Of a DNA stretch of 64,000 bases, positions 47,811 through 60,300 are shown in pieces. The first letter of the stretch is position 1, and every line of letters starts with the position of its first letter. The notes beneath the pieces were generated by a model. The model was not told the origin of the DNA, searched no databases, and worked only from the letters and a program-made list of their open reading frames with translations. The position numbers were made by a program, and so were the translations under genes. The stretch spans positions 248,001 through 312,000 of the forward strand of contig JAUIMM010002019.1 in the NCBI GenBank assembly GCA_031769625.1, read 5' to 3'. This stretch comes from Taudactylus pleione (Eukaryota; Chordata; Amphibia; Anura; Myobatrachidae).

Positions 47811-50800
47811 AAATTTGATGTGAAATGGTTTTTCTCCCTTGTTGCGTTTAAGAGAAAACAGCAATTGCTCGTTTTAGGCCAAAATGCATTGAAAGCAATG
47901 GAAACAACAAAAGCGCATACTTTGTGTTATCTCCTCTTGTAGCAAACACAGACAGCTCAAAATTTCACTGGATGTGTTGAAGACCAAGACCCACAAATAT
48001 GATGTGAAATGGTTTTTCTCCCATGTTGCGTTTAAGAGAAAACAGAAATTGCTCGTTTTAGGCCAAAATGCATTGAAAGCAATGGAAACAACAAAAGCGC
48101 ATACTTTGTGTTATCTCCTCTTGTAGCAAACACAGACAGCTCAAAATTTCACTGGATGTGTTGAAGACCAAGAGCCACAAATATGATGTGAAATGGTTTT
48201 TCTCCCATGTTGCATTTAAGAGAAAACAGCAATTGCTCGTTTTAGGCCAAAATGCATTGAAAGCAATGGAAACAACAAAAGCGCATACTTTGTGTTATCT
48301 CCTCTTGTAGCAAACACAGACAGCTCAAAATTTCACTGGATGTGTTGTAGACCAAGACCCACAAATGTGATGTGAAATGGTTTTTCTCCCATGTTGCGTT
48401 TAAGAGAAAACAGCAATTGCTCGTTTTAGGCCAAAATGCATTGAAAGCAATGGAAACAACAAAAGCGCATACTTTGTGATATCTCCTCTTGTAGCAAACA
48501 CAGACAGCTCAAAATTTCACTGGATGTGTTGAAGACCAAGACCCACAAATGTGATGTGAAATGGTTTTTCTCCCATGTTGCGTTTAAGAGAAAACAGCAA
48601 ATGCACGTTTTAGGCCAAAATGCATTGAAAGCAATGGAAACAACAAAAGCGCATACTTTGTGATATCTCCTCTTGTAGCAAACACAGACAGCTCAAAATT
48701 TCACTGGATGTGTTGAAGACCAAGACCCACAAATGTGATGTGAAATGGTTTTTCTCCCATGTTGCGTTTAAGAGAAAACAGCAATTGCTTGTTTTAGGCT
48801 AAAATGCATTGAAAGCAATGGAAACAACAAAAGCGCATACTTTGTGTTATCTCCTCTTGTAGCAAACACAGACATCTCAAAATTTCACTGGATGTGTTGA
48901 AGACCAAGACCCACAAATATGATGTGAAATGGTTTTTCTCCCATGTTGCATTTAAGAGAAAACAGCAATTGCTCGTTTTAGGCTAAAATGCATTGAAAGC
49001 AATGGAAACAACAAAAGCGCATACTTTGTGTTATCTCCTCTTGTAGCAAACACAGGCAGCTCAAAATTTCACTGGATGTGTTGAAGACCAAGACCCACAA
49101 ATGTGATGTGAAATGGTTTTTCTCCCATGTTGCGTTTAAGAGAAAACAGCAATTGCTCGTTTTAGGCCAAAATGCATTGAAAGCAATGGAAACAACAAAA
49201 GCGCATACTTTGTGTTATCTCCTCTTGTAGCAAACACAGACAGCTCAAAATTTCACTGGATGTGTTGAAGACCAAGACCCACAAATGAGATGTGAAATGG
49301 TTTTACTCCCATGTTGCATTTAAGAGAAAACAGCAATTGCTCGTTTTAGGCCAAAATGCATTGAAAGCAATGGACACAACAAAAGCGCATACTTTGTGAT
49401 ATCTCCTCTTGTAGCAAACACAGACAGCTCAAAATTTCACGGGATGTGTTGAAGACCAAGACACACAAATGTGATGTGAAATGGTTTTTCTCCCATGTTG
49501 CGTTTAAGAGAAAACAGCAAATGCAAATTTTAGGCCAAAATGCATTGAAAGCAATGGAAACAACAAAAGCGCATACTTTGTGATATCTCCTCTTGTAACA
49601 AACACAGACAGCTCAAAATTTCACTGGATGTGTTGAAGACCAAGACCCACAAATGTGATGTGAAATGGTTTTTCTCCTATGTTGCGTTTAAGAGAAAACA
49701 GCAATTGCTCATTTTAGGCCAAAATGCATTGAAAGCAATGGAAACAACAAAAGAGCATACTTTGTGTGATCTCCTCTTGTAGCAAACACAGACATCTCAA
49801 AATTTCACTGGATGTGTTGAAGACCAAGACCTACAAATATTATGTGAAATGGATTTTTCTCCCATGTTGCATTTAAGAGAAAACAACAATTGCTCGTTTT
49901 AGGCCAAAATGCATTGAAAGCAATGGAAACAACAAAAGCGCATACTTTGTGTTATCTCCTCTTGTAGCAAACACAGACAGCTCAAAATTTCACTGGATGT
50001 GTTGAAGACCAAGACCCACAAATGTGATGTGAAATGGTTTTTCTCACATGTTGCGTTTATGAGAAAACAGCAATTGCTCGTTTTAGGCCAAAATGCATTG
50101 AAAGCAATGCAAACAACAAAAGCGCATACTTTGTGTTATCTCCTCTTGTAGCAAACACAGACAGCTCAAAATTTCACTGGATGTGTTGAAAACCAAGACC
50201 CACAAATGTGATGTGAAATGGTTTTTCTCCCATGTTGCATTTAAGCGAAACAGCAATTGCTCGTTTTAGGCCAAAACGCATTGAAAGCAATGGAAACAAC
50301 AAAAGCGCATACTTTGTGATATCTCCTCTTGTAGCAAACACAGACAGCTCAAAATTTCACTGGATGTGTTGAAGACCAAGACCCACAAATATGATGTGAA
50401 ATGGTTTTTCTCCCATGTTGCGTTTAAGAGAAAACAGCAATTGCTCGTTTTAGGCCAAAATGCATTGAAAGCAATGGAAACAACAAAAGCGCATACTTTG
50501 TGTTATCTCCTCTTGTAGCAAACACAGACAGCTCAAAATTTCACTGGATGTGTTGAAGACCAAGAGCCAGAAATATGATGTGAAATGGTTTTTCTCCCAT
50601 GTTGCGTTTAAGAGAAAACAGCAATTGCTCGTTTTAGGCCAAAATGCATTGAAAGCAATGAAAACAACAAAAGCGCATACTTTGTGTTATCTCCTCTTGT
50701 AGCAAACACAGACAGCTCAAAATTTCACTGGATGTGTTGTAGACCAAGACCCACAAATGTTATGTGAAATGGTTTTTCTCCCATGTTGCGTTTAAGAGAA

Positions 50801-50890
50801 AACAGCAATTGCTCGTTTAAGGTAAAATGCATTGAAAGCAATGGAAACAACAAAAGCGCATATTTTGTGTTATCTCCTCTTGTAGCAAAC
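47811..50890. repeat. Block D, long copy, ending in an HOR tail
   Basis: Starts with acaaatttgatg/cccttgttgc, then follows block D: agagccacaaat, tgtagacc (48,346), gcaaatgcacg (48,597), ggctaaaatg (near 48,798), acaggcagc (near 49,055), acaaatgagatg (near 49,282), gcaaatgcaaat (near 49,516), gtaacaaac (near 49,596), gtgtgatctcc (near 49,766), acaaatattatgtg with the ggattttt insertion (near 49,853), tatgagaaaac with tctcacatg (near 50,045), gaaaacc with tttaagcgaaac (near 50,189-50,250), agagccagaaat (near 50,564), tgtagacc, and cgtttaaggt (50,814). Unlike 22.6-24.6 kb it keeps the acaaatgagatg and gcaaatgcaaat monomers. Confidence 0.83.
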
Positions 50891-52144
50891 ACAGGCAGCT
50901 CAAAATTTCACTGGATGTGTTGAAGACCAAGACCAACAAATGTGATGTGAAATGGTTTTTCTCCCATGTTGCGTTTAAGAGAAAACAGCAAATGCACGTT
51001 TTAGGCCAAAATGCATTGAAAGCAATGGAAACAACAAAAGCGCATACTTTGTGATATCTCCTCTTGTAGCAAAAACAGACAGCTCAAAATTTCACTGGAT
51101 GTGTTGAAGACCAAGACCCACAAATGTGATGTGAAATGGTTTTTCTCCCATGTTGCGTTTAAGAGAAAACAGCAATTGCTCATTTTAGGCCAAAATGCAT
51201 TGAAAGCAATGGAAACAACAAAAGCGCATACTTTGTGTTATCTCCTCTTGTAGCAAACACAGACAGCTCAAAATTTCACTGGATGTGTTGAAGACCAAGA
51301 CCCACAAATGTGATGTGAAATGGTTTTTCTCCCTTGTTGCGTTTAAGAGAAAACACCAATTGCTCGTTTTAGGCCAAAATGCATTGAAAGCAATGGAAAC
51401 AACAAAAGCGCTTACTTTGTGTTATCTCCTCTTGTAGCAAACACAGACAGCTCAAAATTTCACTGGATGTGTTGAAGACCAAGACCCACAAATGAGATGT
51501 GAAATGGTTTTACTCCCATGTTGCATTTAAGAGAAAACAGCAATTGCTCGTTTTAGGACAAAATGCATTGAAAGCAATGGAAACAACAAAAGCGCATACT
51601 TTGTGTTATCTCCTCTTGTAGCAAACACAGACAGCTCAAAATTTCACTGGATGTGTTGAAAACCAAGACCCACAAATGTGATGTGAAATGGTTTTTCTCC
51701 CATGTTGCATTTAAGCGAAACAGCAATTGCTCGTTTTAGGCCAAAATGCATTGAAAGCAATGGAACAACAAAAGCGCATACTTTGTGATATCTCCTCTTG
51801 TAGCAAACACAGACAGCTCAAAATTTCACTGGATGTGTTGAAGACCAAGACCCACAAATATGATGTGAAATGGTTTTTCTCCCATGTTGCGTTTAAGAGA
51901 AAACAGCAATTGCTCGTTTTAGGCCAAAATGCATTGAAAGCAATGGAAACAACAAAAGCGCATACTTTGTGATATCTCCTCTTGTAACAAACACAGACAG
52001 CTCAAAATTTCACTGGATGTGTTGAAGACCAAGACCCACAAATGTGATGTGAAATGGTTTTTCTCCTATGTTGCGTTTAAGAGAAAACAGCAATTGCTCA
52101 TTTTAGGCCAAAATGCATTGAAAGCAATGGAAACAACAAAAGAG

Positions 52145-53799
52145 CATACTTTGTGTGATCTCCTCTTGTAGCAAACACAGACATCTCAAAATTTCACTGA
52201 ATGTGTTGAAGACCAAGACCTACAAATATTATGTGAAATGGATTTTTCTCCCATGTTGCATTTAAGAGAAAACAACAATTGCTCGTTTTAGGCCAAAATG
52301 CATTGAAAGCAATGGAAACAACAAAAGCGCATACTTTGTGTTATCTCCTCTTGTAGCAAACACAGACAGCTCAAAATTTCACTGGATGTGTTGAAAACCA
52401 AGACCCACAAATGTGATGTGAAATGGTTTTTCTCCCATGTTGCATTTAAGCGAAACAGCAATTGCTCGTTTTAGGCCAAAACGTATTGAAAGCAATGGAA
52501 ACAACAAAAGCGCATACTTTGTGATATCTCCTCTTGTAGCAAACACAGACAGCTCAAAATTTCACTGGATGTGTTGAAGACCAAGACCCACAAATATGAT
52601 GTGAAATGGTTTTTCTCCCATGTTGCGTTTAAGAGAAAACAGCAATTGCTCGTTTTAGGCCAAAATGCATTGAAAGCAATGGAAACAACAAAAGCGCATA
52701 CTTTGTGTTATGTCCTCTTGTAGCAAACACAGACAGCTCAAAATTTCACTGGATGTGTTGAAGACCAAGAGCCAGAAATATGATGTGAAATGGTTTTTCT
52801 CCCATGTTGCGTTTAAGAGAAAACAGCAATTGCTCGTTTTAGGCGAAAATGCATTGAAAGCAATGGAAACAACAAAAGCGCATACTTTGTGTTATCTCCT
52901 CTTGTAGCAAGCACAGACAGCTCAAAATTTCACTGGATGTGTTGTAGACCAAGACCCACAAATGTGATGTGAAATGGTTTTTCTCCCATGTTGCGTTTAA
53001 GAGAAAACAGCAATTGCTCGTTTAAGGTAAAATGCATTGAAAGCAATGGAAACAAAAAAAGCGCATATTTTGTGTTATCTCCTCTTGTAGCAAACACAGG
53101 CAGCTCAAAATTTCACTGGATGTGTTGAAGACCAAGACCAACAAATGTGATGTGAAATGGTTTTTCTCCCATGTTGCGTTTAAGAGAAAACAGCAAATAC
53201 ACGTTTTAGGCCAAAATGCATTGAAAGCAATGGAAACAACAAAAGCGCATACTTTGTGATATCTCCTCTTGTAGCAAACACAGACAGCTCAAAATTTCAC
53301 TGGATGTGTTGAAGACCAAGACCCACAAATGTGATGTGAAATGGTTTTTCTCCCATGTTGCGTTTAAGAGAAAACAGCAATTGCTCATTTTAGGCCAAAA
53401 TGCATTGAAAGCAATGGAAACAACAAAAGCGCATACTTTGTGTTATCTCCTCTTGTAGCAAACACAGACAGCTCAAAATTTCACTGGATGTGTTGAAGAC
53501 CAAGACCCACAAATGTGATGTGAAATGGTTTTTCTCCCTTGTTACGTTTAAGAGAAAACACCAATTGCTCGTTTTAGGCCAAAATGCATTGAAAGCAATG
53601 GAAACAACAAAAGCGCTTACTTTGTGTTATCTCCTCTTGTAACAAACACAGACAGCTCAAAATTTCACTGGATGTGTTGAAGACCAAGACCCACAAATTT
53701 GATGTGAAATGGTTTTTCTCCTATGTTGCGTTTAAGAGAAAACAGCAATTGCTCATTTTAGGCCAAAATGCATTGAAAGCAATGGAAACAACAAAAGAG
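52145..53799. repeat. Nested 9-monomer unit, copy 1 (about 1,655 bp)
   Basis: Runs from the aagagcat/gtgtgatctcc monomer through the ggattttt insertion (near 52,241), gaaaacc/tttaagcgaaac, the private aaaacgtattg (near 52,479), agagccagaaat, aggcgaaaatg, tagcaagcacag, tgtagacc, cgtttaaggt (53,019), gcaaatacacg, cccttgttacg and gcgcttac. It is followed by a near copy 1,655 bp later. A gttatgtcctc change near 52,708 is private to this copy (and to its partner near 59,140). Confidence 0.85.
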
Positions 53800-55290
53800 C
53801 ATACTTTGTGTGATCTCCTCTTGTAGCAAACACAGACATCTCAAAATTTCACTGGATGTGTTGAAGACCAAGACCTACAAATATTATGTGAAATGGATTT
53901 TTCTCCCATGTTGCATTTAAGAGAAAACAACAATTGCTCGTTTTAGGCCAAAATGCATTGAAAGCAATGGAAACAACAAAAGCGCATACTTTGTGTTATC
54001 TCCTCTTGTAGCAAACACAGACAGCTCAAAATTTCACTGGATGTGTTGAAAACCAAGACCCACAAATGTGATGTGAAATGGTTTTTCTCCCATGTTGCAT
54101 TTAAGCGAAACAGCAATTGCTCGTTTTAGGCCAAAACGTATTGAAAGCAATGGAAACAACAAAAGCGCATACTTTGTGATATCTCCTCTTGTAGCAAACA
54201 CAGACAGCTCAAAATTTCACTGGATGTGTTGAAGACCAAGACCCACAAATATGATGTGAAATGGTTTTTCTCCCATGTTGCGTTTAAGAGAAAACAGCAA
54301 TTGCTCGTTTTAGGCCAAAATGCATTGAAAGCAATGGAAACAACAAAAGCGCATACTTTGTGTTATCTCCTCTTGTAGCAAACACAGACAGCTCAAAATT
54401 TCACTGGATGTGTTGAAGACCAAGAGCCAGAAATATGATGTGAAATGGTTTTTCTCCCATGTTGCGTTTAAGAGAAAACAGCAATTGCTCGTTTTAGGCG
54501 AAAATGCATTGAAAGCAATGGAAACAACAAAAGCGCATACTTTGTGTTATCTCCTCTTGTAGCAAGCACAGACAGCTCAAAATTTCACTGGATGTGTTGT
54601 AGACCAAGACCCACAAATGTGATGTGAAATGGTTTTTCTCCCATGTTGCGTTTAAGAGAAAACAGCAATTGCTCGTTTAAGGTAAAATGCATTGAAAGCA
54701 ATGGAAACAAAAAAAGCGCATATTTTGTGTTATCTCCTCTTGTAGCAAACACAGGCAGCTCAAAATTTCACTGGATGTGTTGAAGACCAAGACCAACAAA
54801 TGTGATGTGAAATGGTTTTTCTCCCATGTTGCGTTTAAGAGAAAACAGCAAATACACGTTTTAGGCCAAAATGCATTGAAAGCAATGGAAACAACAAAAG
54901 CGCATACTTTGTGATATCTCCTCTTGTAGCAAACACAGACAGCTCAAAATTTCACTGGATGTGTTGAAGACCAAGACCCACAAATGTGATGTGAAATGGT
55001 TTTTCTCCCATGTTGCGTTTAAGAGAAAACAGCAATTGCTCATTTTAGGCCAAAATGCATTGAAAGCAATGGAAACAACAAAAGCGCATACTTTGTGTTA
55101 TCTCCTCTTGTAGCAAACACAGACAGCTCAAAATTTCACTGGATGTGTTGAAGACCAAGACCCACAAATGTGATGTGAAATGGTTTTTCTCCCTTGTTAC
55201 GTTTAAGAGAAAACACCAATTGCTCGTTTTAGGCCAAAATGCATTGAAAGCAATGGAAATAACAAAAGCGCTTACTTTGTGTTATCTCCT
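53800..55290. repeat. Nested 9-monomer unit, copy 2
   Basis: Repeats 52,145 onward at 1,655 bp: aagagcat/gtgtgatctcc (near 53,800), ggattttt, aaaacgtattg (near 54,134), aggcgaaaatg, tagcaagcacag, cgtttaaggt (54,674), gcaaatacacg, cccttgttacg, gcgcttac. It continues into acaaatttgatg/cccttgttgc and the block C run, whereas copy 1 passes through the mosaic monomer at 53,640-53,760. Confidence 0.85.
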
Positions 55291-57323
55291 CTTGTAGCAA
55301 ACACAGACAGCTCAAAATTTCACTGGATGTGTTGAAGACCAAGACCCACAAATTTGATGTGAAATGGTTTTTCTCCCTTGTTGCGTTTAAGAGAAAACAG
55401 CAATTGTTCGTTTTAGGCCAAAATGCATTGAAAGCAATGGAAACAACAAAAGCACATACTTTGTGTTATCTCCTCTTGTAGCAAACACAGACAGCTCAAA
55501 ATTTCACTGGATGTGTTGAAGACCAAGACCCACAAATATGATGTGAAATGGTTTTTCTCCCATGTTGCGTTTAAGAGAAAACAGCAATTGCTCGTTTTAG
55601 GCCAAAATGCATTGAAAGCAATGGAAACAACAATAGCGTATACTTTGTGTTATCTCCTCTTGTAGCAAACACAAACATCTCAAAATTTCACTGGATGTGT
55701 TGAAGACCAAGACCCACAAATATGATTTAAAATGGTTTTTCTCCCATGTTGCGTTTAAGAGAAAACAGCAATTGCTCATTTTAGGCCAAAATGCATTGAA
55801 AGCAATGGAAACAACAAAAGCGCATACTTTGTGATATCTCCTCTTGTAGCAAACACAGACAGCTCAAAATTTCACTGGATGTGTTGAAGACCAAGACCCA
55901 CAAATGTGATGTGAATTGTTTTTCTCCCATGTTGCATTTAAGATAAAACAGAAATTGCTCATTTTAGGCCAAAATGCATTGAAAGCAATGGAAACAACAA
56001 AAGCGCATACTTTGTGATATCTCCTCTTGTAGCAACACAGACAGCTCAAAATTTCACTGGATGTGTTGAAGACCAAGACCCACAAATGTGATGTGAAATG
56101 GTTTTTCTGCTATGTTGCGTTTAAGAGAAAACAGCAATTGCTCGTTTTAGGCCAAAATGCATTGAAAGCAATGGAAACAACAAAAGCGCATACTTTGTGT
56201 TATCTCCTCTTGTAGCAAACACAGACATCTCAAAATTTCACTGGATGTGTTGAAGACCAAGACCCACAAATATGATGTGAAATGGTTTTTCTCCCATGTT
56301 GCGTTTAAGAGAAAACAGCAATTGCTCGTTTTAGGCCAAAATGCATTGAAAGCAATGGAAACAACAAAAACGCATACTTTGTGTTAACTCCTCTTGTAGC
56401 AAACACAGACAGCTCAAAATTTCACTGGATGTGTTGAAGACCAAGACCCACAAATGTGATGTGAAATGGTTTTTCTCCATGTTGCATTTAAGAGAAAACA
56501 GCAATTGCTCGTTTTAGGCCAAAATGCATTGAAAGCAATGGAAACAACAAAAGCGCATACTTTGTGATATCTCCTCTTGTAGCAAACACAGACAGCTCAA
56601 AATTTCACTGGATGTGTTGAAGACCAAGACCCACAAATATGATGTGAAATAGTTTTTCTCCCATGTTGCGTTTAATAGAAAACAGCAATTGCTTGTTTTA
56701 GGCCAAAATGCATTGAAAGCAATGGAAACAACAAAAGCGCATACTTTGTGTTATCTCCTCTTGTAGCAAACACAGACAGCTCAAAATTTCACTGGATGTG
56801 TTGAAGACCAAGAGCCACAAATATGATGTGAAATGGTTTTTCTCCCATGTTGCGTTTAAGAGAAAACAGCAATTGCTCGTTTTAGGCCAAAATGCATTGA
56901 AAGCAATGGAAACAACAAAAGCGCATACTTTGTGTTATCTCCTCTTGTAGCAAACACAGACAGCTCAAAATTTCACTGGATGTGTTGAAGACCAAGACCC
57001 ACAAATATGATGTGAAATAGTTTTTCTCCCATGTTGCGTTTAAGAGAAAACAGCAATTGCTCGTTTTAGGCCAAAATGCATAGAAAGCAATGGAAACAAC
57101 AAAAGCACATACTTTGTGTTATCTCCTCTTGTAGCAAACACAGACAGCTCAAAATTTCACTGGATGTGTTGAAGACCAAGAGCCACAAATATGATGTGAA
57201 ATGGTTTTTCTCCCATGTTGCATTTAAGAGAAAACAGCAATTGCTCGTTTTAGGCCAAAATGCATTGAAAGCAATGGAAACAACAAAAGTGCATACTTTG
57301 TGTTATCTCCTCTTGTAGCAAAC

Positions 57324-60300
57324 ACAGGCAGCTCAAAATTTCACTGGATGTGTTGAAGACCAAGACCAACAAATGTGATGTGAAATGGTTTTTCTCCCAT
57401 GTTGCGCTTAAGAGAAAACAGCAAATGCACGTTTTAGGCCAAAATGCATTGAAAGCAATGGAAACAACAAAAGCGCATACTTTGTGATATCTCCTCTTGT
57501 AGCAAAAACAGACAGCTCAAAATTTCACTGGATGTGTTGAAGACCAAGACCCACAAATGTGATGTGAAATGGTTTTTCTCCCATGTTGCGTTTAAGAGAA
57601 AACAGCAATTGCTCATTTTAGGCCAAAATGCATTGAAAGCAATGGAAACAACAAAAGCGCATACTTTGTGTTATCTCCTCTTGTAGCAAACACAGACAGC
57701 TCAAAATTTCACTGGATGTGTTGAAGACCAAGACCCACAAATGTGATGTGAAATGGTTTTTCTCCCTTGTTGCGTTTAAGAGAAAACACCAATTGCTCGT
57801 TTTAGGCCAAATGCATTGAAAGCAATGGAAACAACAAAAGCGCTTACTTTGTGTTATCTCCTCTTGTAGCAAACACAGACAGCTCAAAATTTCACTGGAT
57901 GTGTTGAAGACCAAGACCCACAAATGAGATGTGAAATGGTTTTACTCCCATGTTGCATTTAAGAGAAAACAGCAATTGCTCGTTTTAGGACAAAATGCAT
58001 TGAAAGCAATGGAAACAACAAAAGCGCATACTTTGTGTTATCTCCTCTTGTAGCAAACACAGACAGCTCAAAATTTCACTGGATGTGTTGAAAACCAAGA
58101 CCCACAAATGTGATGTGAAATGGTTTTTCTCCCATGTTGCATTTAAGCGAAACAGCAATTGCTCGTTTTAGGCCAAAATGCATTGAAAGCAATGGAACAA
58201 CAAAAGCGCATACTTTGTGATATCTCCTCTTGTAGCAAACACAGACAGCTCAAAATTTCACTGGATGTGTTGAAGACCAAGACCCACAAATATGATGTGA
58301 AATGGTTTTTCTCCCATGTTGCGTTTAAGAGAAAACAGCAATTGCTCGTTTTAGGCCAAAATGCATTGAAAGCAATGGAAACAACAAAAGCGCATACTTT
58401 GTGATATCTCCTCTTGTAACAAACACAGACAGCTCAAAATTTCACTGGATGTGTTGAAGACCAAGACCCACAAATGTGATGTGAAATGGTTTTTCTCCTA
58501 TGTTGCGTTTAAGAGAAAACAGCAATTGCTCATTTTAGGCCAAAATGCATTGAAAGCAATGGAAACAACAAAAGAGCATACTTTGTGTGATCTCCTCTTG
58601 TAGCAAACACAGACATCTCAAAATTTCACTGGATGTGTTGAAGACCAAGACCTACAAATATTATGTGAAATGGATTTTTCTCCCATGTTGCATTTAAGAG
58701 AAAACAACAATTGCTCGTTTTAGGCCAAAATGCATTGAAAGCAATGGAAACAACAAAAGCGCATACTTTGTGTTATCTCCTCTTGTAGCAAACACAGACA
58801 GCTCAAAATTTCACTGGATGTGTTGAAAACCAAGACCCACAAATGTGATGTGAAATGGTTTTTCTCCCATGTTGCATTTAAGCGAAACAGCAATTGCTCG
58901 TTTTAGGCCAAAACGTATTGAAAGCAATGGAAACAACAAAAGCGCATACTTTGTGATATCTCCTCTTGTAGCAAACACAGACAGCTCAAAATTTCACTGG
59001 ATGTGTTGAAGACCAAGACCCACAAATATGATGTGAAATGGTTTTTCTCCCATGTTGCGTTTAAGAGAAAACAGCAATTGCTCGTTTTAGGCCAAAATGC
59101 ATTGAAAGCAATGGAAACAACAAAAGCGCATACTTTGTGTTATGTCCTCTTGTAGCAAACACAGACAGCTCAAAATTTCACTGGATGTGTTGAAGACCAA
59201 GAGCCAGAAATATGATGTGAAATGGTTTTTCTCCCATGTTGCGTTTAAGAGAAAACAGCAATTGCTCGTTTTAGGCGAAAATGCATTGAAAGCAATGGAA
59301 ACAACAAAAGCGCATACTTTGTGTTATCTCCTCTTGTAGCAAGCACAGACAGCTCAAAATTTCACTGGATGTGTTGTAGACCAAGACCCACAAATGTGAT
59401 GTGAAATGGTTTTTCTCCCATGTTGCGTTTAAGAGAAAACAGCAATTGCTCGTTTAAGGTAAAATGCATTGAAAGCAATGGAAACAAAAAAAGCGCATAT
59501 TTTGTGTTATCTCCTCTTGTAGCAAACACAGGCAGCTCAAAATTTCACTGGATGTGTTGAAGACCAAGACCAACAAATGTGATGTGAAATGGTTTTTCTC
59601 CCATGTTGCGTTAAGAGAAAACAGCAAATACACGTTTTAGGCCAAAATGCATTGAAAGCAATGGAAACAACAAAAGCGCATACTTTGTGATATCTCCTCT
59701 TGTAGCAAACACAGACAGCTCAAAATTTCACTGGATGTGTTGAAGACCAAGACCCACAAATGTGATGTGAAATGGTTTTTCTCCCATGTTGCGTTTAAGA
59801 GAAAACAGCAATTGCTCATTTTAGGCCAAAATGCATTGAAAGCAATGGAAACAACAAAAGCGCATACTTTGTGTTATCTCCTCTTGTAGCAAACACAGAC
59901 AGCTCAAAATTTCACTGGATGTGTTGAAGACCAAGACCCACAAATGTGATGTGAAATGGTTTTTCTCCCTTGTTACGTTTAAGAGAAAACACCAATTGCT
60001 CGTTTTAGGCCAAAATGCATTGAAAGCAATGGAAACAACAAAAGCGCTTACTTTGTGTTATCTCCTCTTGTAACAAACACAGACAGCTCAAAATTTCACT
60101 GGATGTGTTGAAGACCAAGACCCACAAATTTGATGTGAAATGGTTTTTCTCCTATGTTGCGTTTAAGAGAAAACAGCAATTGCTCATTTTAGGCCAAAAT
60201 GCATTGAAAGCAATGGAAACAACAAAAGAGCATACTTTGTGTGATCTCCTCTTGTAGCAAACACAGACATCTCAAAATTTCACTGGATGTGTTGAAGACC

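Larger units (their letters stand above)
50891..57323. repeat. 6.43 kb tandem duplication, copy 1
   Basis: Thirty-five monomers repeated at 57,324-63,755 at shifts of 6,430-6,433 bp. Order: acaggcagc/gcaaatgcacg, tagcaaaaacag (51,069), acaccaattg/gcgcttac, acaaatgagatg/aggacaaaatg, gaaaacc/tttaagcgaaac with ggaacaac (a 1-bp loss), gtaacaaac, the nested 1,655-bp doublet, then HOR-start and block C sequence to gcatagaaagc (57,078). The left junction lies between gcatattttg (50,859) and acaggcagc (50,891). Differences seen against copy 2 include actgaatg (52,200), ttaagataaaac (near 55,945), agcaacacag (near 56,034) and ttctccatg (near 56,475). Confidence 0.92.
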
